Part shown: positions 8,149 through 16,144 of the stretch, in pieces
Layout of the letters: the number at the start of each line of letters is the position of its first letter
Numbering within the stretch: the first letter of the stretch is position 1
From: RUG12461 sp045661345
Lineage (GTDB): Bacteria; Bacillota; Clostridia; Lachnospirales; Lachnospiraceae
NCBI GenBank assembly: GCA_045661345.1
Contig: JAZRFM010000024.1
Location: 124,001 to 188,000, forward strand
Direction of reading: 5' to 3'
Length of the DNA stretch: 64,000 bases
The notes under the pieces: generated by a model
Seen by the model: the letters and a program-made list of their open reading frames with translations, nothing else
What the model was told of the DNA's origin: nothing
Databases searched by the model: none
Position numbers and translations under genes: made by a program

Positions 8149-8961
8149 ATGGTAGTACAACACAACATGCAGGCGGCAAACGCAAACAGACAGTTAGGTA
8201 TCACGACAAGCGCACAGGCGAAGTCAACTGAGAAGCTTTCTTCCGGTTATCGCGTAAACCGTGCAGGCGACGACGCAGCAGGTCTTGCGATTTCTGAAAA
8301 GATGCGCAACCAGATTCGTGGTCTTGACAAGGCATCGACGAACGCACAGGACGGCATCTCTCTGATCCAGGTAGCAGAGGGCGCTCTGAATGAGACCCAC
8401 AGCATCCTTCAGCGTATGAATGAGCTGGCTACTCAGGCAGCGAACGATACGAACACCTCTACGGACCGTACCGCGATCCAGAACGAAATGGATCAGCTGA
8501 CCAGCGAGATCAACCGTATCCAGTCCACGACTCAGTTCAACACCATGAACCTGATCGATGGCTCCTTCTCCAGCAAGAACCTTCAGGTAGGTTCTCTGTC
8601 CGGACAGGCAATCACCATCAGCATTTCCAACATGAATGCTTCTTCGATCGGTGTCAGCGGACTGAAAGTCAGCAGCTTCTCGGCAGCAGGCGCAGCGATG
8701 AAGAACGTACAGAGTGCTATCGACATCGTTTCTGCTCAGAGAGCAAAACTCGGTGCATTGCAGAACCGTCTGGAGCATACGATTGCAAACCTGGATACCG
8801 CATCCGAGAACACCCAGGCAGCAGAAAGCCGGATCCGCGATACGGATATGGCGAAAGAGATGGTCACCTACAGCAAGAACAACATTCTTGCTCAGGCTGG
8901 TCAGTCCATGCTCGCTCAGGCAAATCAGTCCACTCAGGGCGTGTTATCCTTGCTCGGCTAA
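8149..8961 (+). CDS. hag: Flagellin, first copy
   Basis: This is the major filament subunit, exported without a signal peptide. The 270 residues are almost all D0/D1. The N-terminal helices ([18 protein letters not shown], then [20 protein letters not shown]) and the C-terminal helices ([12 protein letters not shown], ending [11 protein letters not shown]) meet with only a short link at about residues 140-190. That link is rich in Ser and Asn and is the likely glycosylated surface. It is nearly identical to the copy at 10811, differing at scattered positions such as SAQ for GQQ near residue 21. It is driven by sigma-28 and probably repressed by CsrA at its leader. Confidence 0.97.
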   Translation: MVVQHNMQAANANRQLGITTSAQAKSTEKLSSGYRVNRAGDDAAGLAISEKMRNQIRGLDKASTNAQDGISLIQVAEGALNETHSILQRMNELATQAANDTNTSTDRTAIQNEMDQLTSEINRIQSTTQFNTMNLIDGSFSSKNLQVGSLSGQAITISISNMNASSIGVSGLKVSSFSAAGAAMKNVQSAIDIVSAQRAKLGALQNRLEHTIANLDTASENTQAAESRIRDTDMAKEMVTYSKNNILAQAGQSMLAQANQSTQGVLSLLG

Positions 8962-9007
8962 TCTTAAACCGCTCAAAAAGTCAATCGATTACTATGCTTA
9001 CTACCGG

Positions 9008-9036
9008 AAAGACCCGTCGTTTCGACGGGTCTTTTT
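9008..9036 (+). terminator. Terminator after the first flagellin
   Basis: AAAGACCCGTCG (9008-9019), loop TTT, CGACGGGTCTTT (9023-9034), then TT. A perfect 12-bp stem with a T tract. The -10 box of the next gene starts only nine bases later. Confidence 0.92.
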
Positions 9037-9054
9037 CTGTGCTATAATGAAACC

Positions 9055-10596
9055 ATGGACATTCTACAGGAAGTTGCAAAACAGATTGAACAGGAAGAAT
9101 ACGGGGAAGCTCTTCAACTGGCCTGGGAGAATCTTCCGGAAGATCCTGCGAATTACGAGTTGTTCTACGACATCGCAATCTGCGAAGAAGCAAAGGGGCG
9201 GATTGCGGACGCTTATTATGCCTACAGGCTTGCCATGACTCTCTGTACCGAAGAGAATGACCGGGAAGTGATCGAAAAGAGCTTTCAGAATCTCTGCAGC
9301 TATGCGGACACGAGCGAATATGCGCTCTCGGAAGCATGCGGAAATCTGGCGGAGAAGCTTTTATCCCGGGGCTGCACAGACACAGCGGATCGGTTTCTTT
9401 TTGAGGTGCTTTACGACCGGAACCGGGAGGCGGCAAAGATTGCCTTGTCAGAGCGAAACATGGTGCTGAAGATCCTGACGGAGATCCTGCTCTGCGAGAA
9501 ACGGCGGGGTGTGAGCAAAGACAGTTATCAAAGCTGCCATGGATCCTACCGGGCGTTTTTCGCGAAGTATCAGACGCTGAAACGCCTGATCCGCCGGATC
9601 TGGTTTGGCTTTTCTCTGGAAGAACAAAGAGAGATTTCCACCTATATAAGGAAGGAACCGGTTTCATCAGACTGTCTTGCGGTGATCGCCAGGTACAGTG
9701 TTCCGCCGGGATTCCTCGGGGATCTGTTTCAAAGGATGATCGGTCTGCTTTCAGAGGATCATCCGTCTCTGACCGCAGATCTCAAGGTCTATCTGCAATG
9801 GTTTCAGAAAGAAAACATGGCCGGAAAAGACCTTTGCAGGGAGCCCATGGAGAGACAGGACCGGTTCACCTGCCGGGTTCTTTCTTATCAAAAGGAGGGA
9901 GGAGCTGAGCCGGCGAGTCAAAAAGAGACGGATCCCTCCGGGATGGCGGTTATTTTCTGCACGAATGAAGAGGGTTACGCGGCGGAATGTAAACGTTACC
10001 TGCAGTATCTGAGACTCCCGGAGGACATCCGGGGAGAGATCCTGGAGATCCATGGTGCGCCGGGAATGGCGGCCGGATACAATTTTGCCATGTCCTGTAC
10101 CGATGCGAAGTACAAGATTTATATTCATCATGATACGCTGCTTATCGATCCCAACCTGCCGGTGAAATTGGTAACTGCTTTCCGGAAAGAGGAGACACTG
10201 GGACTGCTCGGCGCATTTGGCAGCGAGATCCTGCCGGAGAGCGGGAAATGGTATCAGGCGCCCTATGAAAAAAGTGTGCTGACACTCTGGCAGGATGCGA
10301 TTTTGCAGTTTTTGGTGCCAAAGAAGCCGGAGAAAACCGGATGGAAAACGGCGGAAGCGATAGATGGAGCATTCCTTGCGACGGCGCAGGACGTGCAGTG
10401 GCAGGAAGACCGTTTTCCCCACTGGCATTTTTACGATATCGCGCAATGCATGGAGATGAAAAGAAAGGGACTGCAGGTCGCTCTTTATGAGGATCAGACC
10501 CCATGGCTCCTGCATGAATCCACCCTGCGAAAGGATCCGGAGATGCAGTATGAAAAATACTGTAGAATCTTTCTGGAGTATTATCAAAAGAGTTAA
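9055..10596 (+). CDS. TPR-like glycosyltransferase between the flagellin genes
   Basis: The 513-residue protein has an N-terminal helical half with TPR-like repeats (about residues 5-110, including EYGEALQLAWENLPEDP and ANYELFYDIAICEEAKG). The C-terminal half (about 295-510) resembles the glycosyltransferase-like family PF13712, with KYKIYIHHDTLLIDP, DGAFLATAQDVQW and WHFYDIAQC. Its position between two flagellins suggests it acts on flagellin in the cytoplasm; this is inference. A full-length paralogue lies at 57095. There is no Shine-Dalgarno sequence. TATAAT at 9043-9048 ends seven bases before the ATG, so the transcript may be leaderless, or transcription may read in from the flagellin gene. 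Confidence 0.75.
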   Translation: MDILQEVAKQIEQEEYGEALQLAWENLPEDPANYELFYDIAICEEAKGRIADAYYAYRLAMTLCTEENDREVIEKSFQNLCSYADTSEYALSEACGNLAEKLLSRGCTDTADRFLFEVLYDRNREAAKIALSERNMVLKILTEILLCEKRRGVSKDSYQSCHGSYRAFFAKYQTLKRLIRRIWFGFSLEEQREISTYIRKEPVSSDCLAVIARYSVPPGFLGDLFQRMIGLLSEDHPSLTADLKVYLQWFQKENMAGKDLCREPMERQDRFTCRVLSYQKEGGAEPASQKETDPSGMAVIFCTNEEGYAAECKRYLQYLRLPEDIRGEILEIHGAPGMAAGYNFAMSCTDAKYKIYIHHDTLLIDPNLPVKLVTAFRKEETLGLLGAFGSEILPESGKWYQAPYEKSVLTLWQDAILQFLVPKKPEKTGWKTAEAIDGAFLATAQDVQWQEDRFPHWHFYDIAQCMEMKRKGLQVALYEDQTPWLLHESTLRKDPEMQYEKYCRIFLEYYQKS

Positions 10597-10705
10597 GCCT
10601 CCCTGGGACTGTTATCCGGCCTCGTTTTTGAATCCCGGAAAAGCCCGCCATTGCTCGATTTTTGAGGCGTGTCGGGAAGAAAAACAAAAAAATTCAAAAA
10701 AGGGG

Positions 10706-10732
10706 TTAAGTATTTAAGCCGGTTTCCGATAT
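10706..10732 (+). promoter_or_regulatory. Sigma-28 promoter of the second flagellin gene
   Basis: TTAA/TAAG at 10706-10710 and TCCGATAT at 10725-10732, spacing 15 or 14. The -10 element is identical to that of the first flagellin. Confidence 0.8.
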
Positions 10733-10777
10733 ATAAGGCAGATGAGTTGTGAGCGAACTCAGATAAGCAAAGTAAGC

Positions 10778-10802
10778 AAAGGATAACAAAGATTCAAGGA
10801 GG
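10778..10802 (+). promoter_or_regulatory. Likely CsrA sites before the second flagellin
   Basis: AAAGGAT (10778-10784) and the Shine-Dalgarno CAAGGAGG (10795-10802) give two GGA motifs 17 bases apart. A GAGTT/AACTC hairpin (10744-10760) lies upstream. The perfect loop hairpin seen in the first flagellin leader is missing, so CsrA control may be weaker. Confidence 0.5.
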
Positions 10803-10810
10803 AAACAAAA

Positions 10811-11623
10811 ATGGTAGTACAGCATAACATGCAGGCGGCAAACGCAAACAGAATGTTAGGGATCACGACGGGACAGCAGGCAAAGTCCACCGAGAAGCTC
10901 TCTTCCGGTTATCGCGTCAACAGAGCAGCAGATGATTCCGCAGGACTTGCAATTTCCGAAAAGATGCGCAATCAGATCCGCGGTCTTGACAAGGCTTCCC
11001 TGAATGCACAGGACGGTATCTCATTGATCCAGGTTGCAGAAGGTGCATTGAATGAAGCACACAGCATCCTTCAGCGTATGAACGAGCTGGCAACCCAAGC
11101 GGCAAACGACACCAATACTTCCATGGATCGTAACGCGATCCAGAACGAAATGGATCAGCTGACCAGCGAGATCAACCGGATTCAGTCCACGACCCAGTTC
11201 AATACCATGAACCTGATCGATGGTTCTTTCCAGAGCAGAAACCTGCAGGTAGGTTCCCTCTCCGGACAGGCGATCGTGATCAGTATCAGCAATATGAATG
11301 CAAGCTCCATCGGCGTCAGCGGTTTGAAGGTAAGCTCCTTCTCCGCGGCAGGATCTGCCATGAGAAGCGTACAGAGCGCTATCGATATCGTGTCTGCACA
11401 GAGAGCACGTCTTGGTGCATTGCAGAACCGTCTGGAGCATACCATTGCAAACCTGGATATCGCTTCCGAGAATACACAGGCAGCAGAGAGCCGGATCCGC
11501 GATACGGATATGGCGAAGGAAATGGTTACCTACAGCAAGAACAACATCCTTGCACAGGCAGGACAGTCCATGCTGGCACAGGCAAACCAGAGTACCCAGG
11601 GAGTTATGTCTCTCCTCCAGTAA
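10811..11623 (+). CDS. Flagellin, second copy
   Basis: A second 270-residue flagellin, colinear with the copy at 8149 and differing at few positions (for example AADDSA for AGDDAA near residue 40, QSRNL for SSKNL in the link, ending VMSLLQ). The D0/D1 helices are intact, so it should co-assemble. Its own sigma-28 promoter and AAGGAGG site show it is separately expressed. The duplication flanks a TPR-glycosyltransferase gene. Whether the two copies form different parts of the filament cannot be seen here. Confidence 0.97.
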   Translation: MVVQHNMQAANANRMLGITTGQQAKSTEKLSSGYRVNRAADDSAGLAISEKMRNQIRGLDKASLNAQDGISLIQVAEGALNEAHSILQRMNELATQAANDTNTSMDRNAIQNEMDQLTSEINRIQSTTQFNTMNLIDGSFQSRNLQVGSLSGQAIVISISNMNASSIGVSGLKVSSFSAAGSAMRSVQSAIDIVSAQRARLGALQNRLEHTIANLDIASENTQAAESRIRDTDMAKEMVTYSKNNILAQAGQSMLAQANQSTQGVMSLLQ

Positions 11624-11632
11624 ACATAGATC

Positions 11633-11670
11633 AAAAAACTCCCGCAGTCAGAGGACTGCGGGAGTTTTTT
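11633..11670. terminator. Bidirectional terminator between flagellin 2 and GT2
   Basis: A 17-bp perfect stem (11633-11649 with 11654-11670), core ACTCCCGCAGTC, loop AGAG, flanked by A6 and T6. It serves the flagellin gene on + and the convergent glycosyltransferase on -. Confidence 0.95.
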
Positions 11671-11677
11671 GTCCGGA

Positions 11678-12688
11678 TCAGAGGCGTAGCGCCAGATAGC
11701 AGGTTTGCGCATGCAGGAGAAAGGCATTCAGCTCTTCCTGTGTGGAGAAGGAGGCATCGATGCCGGAAAGGATCTGGCGTACCGCATCCGGGTGTCCGGG
11801 AAGATAAGGATTGTGTGCATGATCCGGAAAGGCGTCTCTGCATGTTTCCTGCAGCCGGATAAACTCCCCGAGAGACAGAGAATCCTTTACGACACCGGCA
11901 TTCAGAACGGTTTCCAGAAAATAGGTCCAAAGAAAATAGTCTTCGATCTCATCATGGTACAGGGCCAGGAACCCCTGTGTCTCCAAAAAGGATAAGAGCT
12001 CCCGTTGTACCGCAGGATGATCCATCAGATGCGACTGCACAGCAGTGCTCATGGTATGGTCTGAGCGCTCTCCGAGATGATAAAACCGGCGCCGTGCAAA
12101 AACCACGGAAGAGGCATAAAAAAAGGTTGGATATACAAAGAGCGGCTCCTCAAAAAAACGTCCCTCTGCAAAATGGATTCCGTGATCCAGAATGAGATCC
12201 GCGCGATAGAGCTTGGAGCTGTGATTCGCATTCCAGGCCCGGGAAGAAAGAAAGATCTTTCGGGATTCGCTATCCGGCAGATCAATCCGGAAATCATCTT
12301 CCTCCATGTCGTGGCCGAAAAGCAGGAGATCCGCACGTTCCCCATGGATGATCTTCAACAAATCCAGACAGGCATTGTCATCCAGCCAGTCATCGGAATC
12401 CAGAAACTGGAGATACTCCGTGTCTACATGCTGCAGTGCCCGGTTTCTGGCACCACCTTGCTTTAAGTTTTTTTTCAGGGGAAGAACCGTGACGGAATCC
12501 GGGAATTCCTCCCGAAATGCTTCCAGCATGTGCAGGGTTTCTCCCTGATCGTCGGAAGCGTCATCCACCAGAATCACATGCATGTTTTCCACGCCAAGGG
12601 TCTGCCTGCGGACGGAATCCAGACAGGACGGGAGAAATGACGCAGAATTATGACAGGGAATGATCAGACTTAAGGGCTTTTGAAACAT
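11678..12688 (-). CDS. Family 2 glycosyltransferase
   Basis: This GT-A fold enzyme would transfer a sugar from a nucleotide donor. The N-terminus has LSLIIPCHNSASF, then VILVDDASDD, GGARNRAL and the DSDDW metal-binding motif near residue 97. The C-terminal half is variable. The open frame extends 15 codons further upstream, but ATG at 12688 has GAGGAA at proper spacing and follows the stop of the upstream gene by 11 bases, so I chose it (336 residues). It forms a minus-strand operon with two CgeB-like genes and presumably builds the flagellar glycan. Confidence 0.88.
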   Translation of the reverse strand: MFQKPLSLIIPCHNSASFLPSCLDSVRRQTLGVENMHVILVDDASDDQGETLHMLEAFREEFPDSVTVLPLKKNLKQGGARNRALQHVDTEYLQFLDSDDWLDDNACLDLLKIIHGERADLLLFGHDMEEDDFRIDLPDSESRKIFLSSRAWNANHSSKLYRADLILDHGIHFAEGRFFEEPLFVYPTFFYASSVVFARRRFYHLGERSDHTMSTAVQSHLMDHPAVQRELLSFLETQGFLALYHDEIEDYFLWTYFLETVLNAGVVKDSLSLGEFIRLQETCRDAFPDHAHNPYLPGHPDAVRQILSGIDASFSTQEELNAFLLHAQTCYLALRL

Positions 12689-12699
12689 GGAACCGTTCC

Positions 12700-13872
12700 T
12701 CAGAGCGCGACCTCCAGCATATGCGTAAAGCATTTTTTGAAGTTGTGCTCTTCCTTTACTTTTTCATGTCCGCGCTTTGCGATAGCAGCACGGATGTCTT
12801 CATGTTCGAGATAGTAGTCGATCTTTCGCAGAAGATCGGCCTCATCCTCAAAATAATCGAACTCTTCTCCGGGAACAAAATAAGTACAGAGATCCTGCTG
12901 ATAATTGGTCAGGAGAAAACCGCCCGCACCGAGAATGTCCATACAGCGGAGCGGAATTCCCGCGTAGATGCTGCGGAGGGTGACATTGAGATTGATTCTG
13001 CTGTTGCGGAATACCAGGGGCATTTCTCCGTAATAATCGGTGATCCCCATGTTTTTCACACCCGGGATTGTCTTCGCGGAATTCAGTGTAAACAGTTTTA
13101 CCGGATGCTTGGCACCGACGGCGGTCAGGTACTTGATCCGCTCCAGAGATGTGATCTTGCGGCATAAATAGTAGGAGGCGTAGATGTAGGGAAGCGTTTC
13201 GATCCCGTCCTTATTCCGGTCATAGGGCTCTGCTTTGTGCATGACCTCGATGAGCTCCGGATGCTCGTTCAGGACTTCTTCCAGAAAATTATAACCGGAG
13301 ACCTGCATCTGCGACTGTACGAGTCCATCCAGGAACCCCCGGGTGAAATCATCAATCTTCTCGTACATCCGGTCATAGAAGTTGTGATCCTCATCGTACA
13401 GCGCACCGACAAAGGAGATGTCAGCTGTTGTCCGTTCCTTGTCATAAGGCTTTTTCAGCATGGTGTCGATCACGGTGGAATTCACCGGAAGCACCGTATA
13501 GTGAACATTTTGCAGTCCACCGTCGTGAAAATGGTGGTAGATCACGGAATCAAAAAGGAAGACGCAGTTGGTCGGATAGCTGATCCGGTAAGAATACAGC
13601 GCCACCATGGGATTGTCATAGAGAAGCGAGATGTACTTCAGATTATGCCGGTGGCAGTCCTCTGCAACAATGGGATAGAAATTGAAGGAAAAGCAGAAGT
13701 CAAAATGCTGCCCTTCCACAGCCCTGTCAAAAGCAGCGGAAAAATCCGCGTTGACACGGTCTTTGTAACCGTCGTGGAAAAACCTGGTGACTTTATGATG
13801 CAGCTCGTGTTCCAGTGTAAAGACAGCGTCTAACTGACCAAAGCAGGGCCAGTCCAGATAAAGGACGTGCAT
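12700..13872 (-). CDS. CgeB-like glycosyltransferase (second of pair)
   Basis: The 390-residue protein resembles the CgeB/spore-maturation type, with an N-terminal DUF3880-like Rossmann half and a C-terminal Glyco_trans_1_2 half. Visible signatures are HFDFCFSFNFYPIVAEDC in the first half and IPLRCMDILGAGGFLLTNYQ near residues 305-325. CgeB-like proteins are GT-B enzymes found in spore coat and flagellar glycan loci. It is a clear paralogue of the gene at 13882 and lies nine bases downstream of it. The acceptor is unknown. Confidence 0.82.
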   Translation of the reverse strand: MHVLYLDWPCFGQLDAVFTLEHELHHKVTRFFHDGYKDRVNADFSAAFDRAVEGQHFDFCFSFNFYPIVAEDCHRHNLKYISLLYDNPMVALYSYRISYPTNCVFLFDSVIYHHFHDGGLQNVHYTVLPVNSTVIDTMLKKPYDKERTTADISFVGALYDEDHNFYDRMYEKIDDFTRGFLDGLVQSQMQVSGYNFLEEVLNEHPELIEVMHKAEPYDRNKDGIETLPYIYASYYLCRKITSLERIKYLTAVGAKHPVKLFTLNSAKTIPGVKNMGITDYYGEMPLVFRNSRINLNVTLRSIYAGIPLRCMDILGAGGFLLTNYQQDLCTYFVPGEEFDYFEDEADLLRKIDYYLEHEDIRAAIAKRGHEKVKEEHNFKKCFTHMLEVAL

Positions 13873-13881
13873 GGGTTCCTC

Positions 13882-15060
13882 CTATAGATGAAACGCCAGC
13901 TCCAGCATTTTTGTGAGCCGGAGCGGGTAGGTACAGTGTGTGCGGACGTATTCGTAGCCGTTTGCGGCAATCTCCCGGCGTTCCTTCTCATGATCCAGAT
14001 AATACGCCACCAGAGAATCCAGCTCTTCCAGGCTGGTATAGCAGGCGAGGTGCTCTCCCGTCACAAGCTCTTCTCCGAGCTCGTTCTGGTAATTTGTCAG
14101 GCAAAAACCACCGGCGGAGAGGATATCCCAGATTCGAAGGGGCAGACCGCTGCGGATCGGCTTGGAAGTGATGTTCAGATTGATCCCGGACTCATGAAAA
14201 ATAACCGGCATTTCGGTCAGGGATTTTGCCAGACCACAGTTATGAATCGCGGGATACGCCTTCGTGCTGCTTGCGGTATACAGATAAAACGGGTATTTCG
14301 GGGAAAGCAGCCGGCAGATCCGATCCCGTTCCATGACGGAAATGTTGGAGCCGATATAAAGATTCGCCAGTGTATAGCGATCCGTCAGAAAATTTTCCCC
14401 GGGCAGCCGGTAAAATCCCTCAAAATGGCTGATGAACTCCTTCGTGAGCTGCTCTGTCAACGCCTGCTCGATGAAATAGTAGCCGTAAACCCTCAGCTGT
14501 GCCTCCTGAATGGCATTGAGATACCCCTCCAGGTAGGTGCCTTTTGCCTGAAGCCGCTGATAAGGATTTTTTTCGGTATAGAGGGAGCCGACAAAGGCCA
14601 GCGGATGGGAAAACTGTTCCCGCTGTTTCCGGGAAGAAGCAGCGATGACCCTGTCCCTCTCCCTGGTGTTGACCGCCAGCGGCAGATGAAAGATGCAGTC
14701 CGGATTATACGGAGAAAGCTCCTCGTAGGTCGCGCGGTCAAAAAGGAAGACCCGGTTGGTGTCATTTTTGATCGAGGAGGAAAACAGCTCCATCACCGGG
14801 GAATCCACGGTCCAGCAGAGATAGGGGAGCCGGTAGATCCGGCAGACCTCGGAGAGAAAGGGATAAAAATTGATGCTGAAGACAAACTCCACCGGATGGC
14901 TGTCGAGAAACTGTCCGACATTTTTGATGCCCTCCTGAGGCGTCAGCTCTTTATTGGTAATCTCCGTGGTCTCTTCCAGAACTGTAAAACCAAGCTCCCG
15001 GAAACCGTCGATCACATCCGGTTCAATGATACTGCCGTATCGGTAAAAAAGTAGGTTCAT
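13882..15060 (-). CDS. CgeB-like glycosyltransferase (first of pair)
   Basis: 392 residues, the same architecture as its downstream neighbour: VEFVFSINFYPFLSEVC in the DUF3880-like half and GLPLRIWDILSAGGFCLTNY in the C-terminal half. The pair arose by duplication and then diverged, so they probably add different sugars or act on successive positions. It has its own minus-strand promoter at 15127-15155 and an AAAGGA ribosome binding site, and is the first gene of the three-gene minus-strand operon. Confidence 0.82.
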   Translation of the reverse strand: MNLLFYRYGSIIEPDVIDGFRELGFTVLEETTEITNKELTPQEGIKNVGQFLDSHPVEFVFSINFYPFLSEVCRIYRLPYLCWTVDSPVMELFSSSIKNDTNRVFLFDRATYEELSPYNPDCIFHLPLAVNTRERDRVIAASSRKQREQFSHPLAFVGSLYTEKNPYQRLQAKGTYLEGYLNAIQEAQLRVYGYYFIEQALTEQLTKEFISHFEGFYRLPGENFLTDRYTLANLYIGSNISVMERDRICRLLSPKYPFYLYTASSTKAYPAIHNCGLAKSLTEMPVIFHESGINLNITSKPIRSGLPLRIWDILSAGGFCLTNYQNELGEELVTGEHLACYTSLEELDSLVAYYLDHEKERREIAANGYEYVRTHCTYPLRLTKMLELAFHL

Positions 15061-15117
15061 AAGGGTGCTTTTATCCTTTTTTGGAGGGAACGATTTTATT
15101 TCACGCGATGACTATAG

Positions 15118-15155
15118 TATAATGAAATTATAGCGGTTTGGCGAAAAAACATCAA
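15118..15155. promoter_or_regulatory. Face-to-face divergent promoters
   Basis: The minus-strand promoter is TTGATG (15155-15150), spacer 17, TATAAT (15132-15127). The plus-strand -10 is TATAAT (15118-15123) with a poor -35. The two -10 boxes form the palindrome TATAATGAAATTATA, so polymerases bound for the two directions would exclude each other. Confidence 0.65.
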
Positions 15156-15172
15156 TTCAAGGGAGACAGAGT

Positions 15173-16123
15173 ATGCTGCATTTTGAGGAGGACTGGTTTC
15201 GTGATGAAGAGCGGGAAGGATTTCTCGTCACGGAGGAGGTGAAAAGGGGCTGGGCTGCTCAGCTTGTGATGGTAAAGGAGATCGAGGAGGTCTGCAAAAA
15301 ATACGGTCTGCAGTACTTTACCGCATGGGGCACGACCCTGGGCGCTGTCCGGCATCACGGGTTCATTCCCTGGGACGATGACCTGGACATCTGTATGAAA
15401 CGGGCAGACTATATGAAATTTCTGTCTGTCTGGCGCAAGGAATTTCCGGAACGGTACAGTCTGCTGCATCATGATACCGAGGACGGCTATGTGGAATTCA
15501 TGTGCCGCCTGGTAAATCAGCGTTCCTTTGATCTGTCTGAGGAGCATCTGCAAAAATTCTGCGGGTGTCCTTATATTGTCGGTGTAGACATATTTCCACT
15601 GGATTATATACCCCGCAGTCAGGATGATTATGAATTCTCCAATCATTTCCTGCACTTGATCTATACGGCTGCACGGGAGTGGGATGCGTGTGTGACGCCG
15701 GAGGATCAGGAAAAACGGGAAGTGGCGCTGCAGAAGATCGAAGAAGCCTGTCAGGTGAAGATTGATCGCACCGGCAATGTGACGCGGCAGCTGATGGATC
15801 TTTCCGAACGGCTGTGTATGCTGTATTCGGAAGAGGAATCGGATGATCTGGGGTTTGCGGTGCTGCAGATCGAGTCCCCCTATTTTCTCTTTCCAAAACG
15901 GGCTTTTGAAAAAGCGGTATGGATGCCCTACGAGAACACGACATTGCCTGTGCCGGCAGGGTACAATGCGGTACTGACAAAATCCTACGGGACGGAGTGG
16001 CGGATTCCGGTGACGCAGTGGGGGACCCACGATTACCCGTTCTTCAACAACCAGAAGCCATTCCTGGAAGTATATAAGGCGACCGGACATGTTTTTGAGT
16101 CCACGGGCGTTGTGAAGCGTTAA
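15173..16123 (+). CDS. LicD-family phosphotransferase (1)
   Basis: LicD proteins transfer a phosphoalcohol such as phosphocholine from a CDP carrier to a sugar hydroxyl. This 316-residue copy has the family signature near residues 52-75: GTTLGAVRH and IPWDDDLDICMKR, with the acidic cluster thought to bind metal. YGCPY-type and DIFPLDYIP motifs follow near residues 130-145. AAGGGAGAC precedes the ATG. It is the first gene of a unit with a cytidylyltransferase-oxidoreductase fusion directly downstream, which strongly suggests CDP-linked donor use. Two homologues occur at 55564 and 60318. Confidence 0.85.
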   Translation: MLHFEEDWFRDEEREGFLVTEEVKRGWAAQLVMVKEIEEVCKKYGLQYFTAWGTTLGAVRHHGFIPWDDDLDICMKRADYMKFLSVWRKEFPERYSLLHHDTEDGYVEFMCRLVNQRSFDLSEEHLQKFCGCPYIVGVDIFPLDYIPRSQDDYEFSNHFLHLIYTAAREWDACVTPEDQEKREVALQKIEEACQVKIDRTGNVTRQLMDLSERLCMLYSEEESDDLGFAVLQIESPYFLFPKRAFEKAVWMPYENTTLPVPAGYNAVLTKSYGTEWRIPVTQWGTHDYPFFNNQKPFLEVYKATGHVFESTGVVKR

Positions 16124-16144
16124 GCAAAGAAGGCGAAGAGTCGT

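Noticed and set aside
13888..15054. 388-codon open frame on the plus strand opposite the CgeB-like gene
   Set aside because: It mirrors the reading frame of a well-supported minus-strand gene, has no ribosome binding site and shows no domain.
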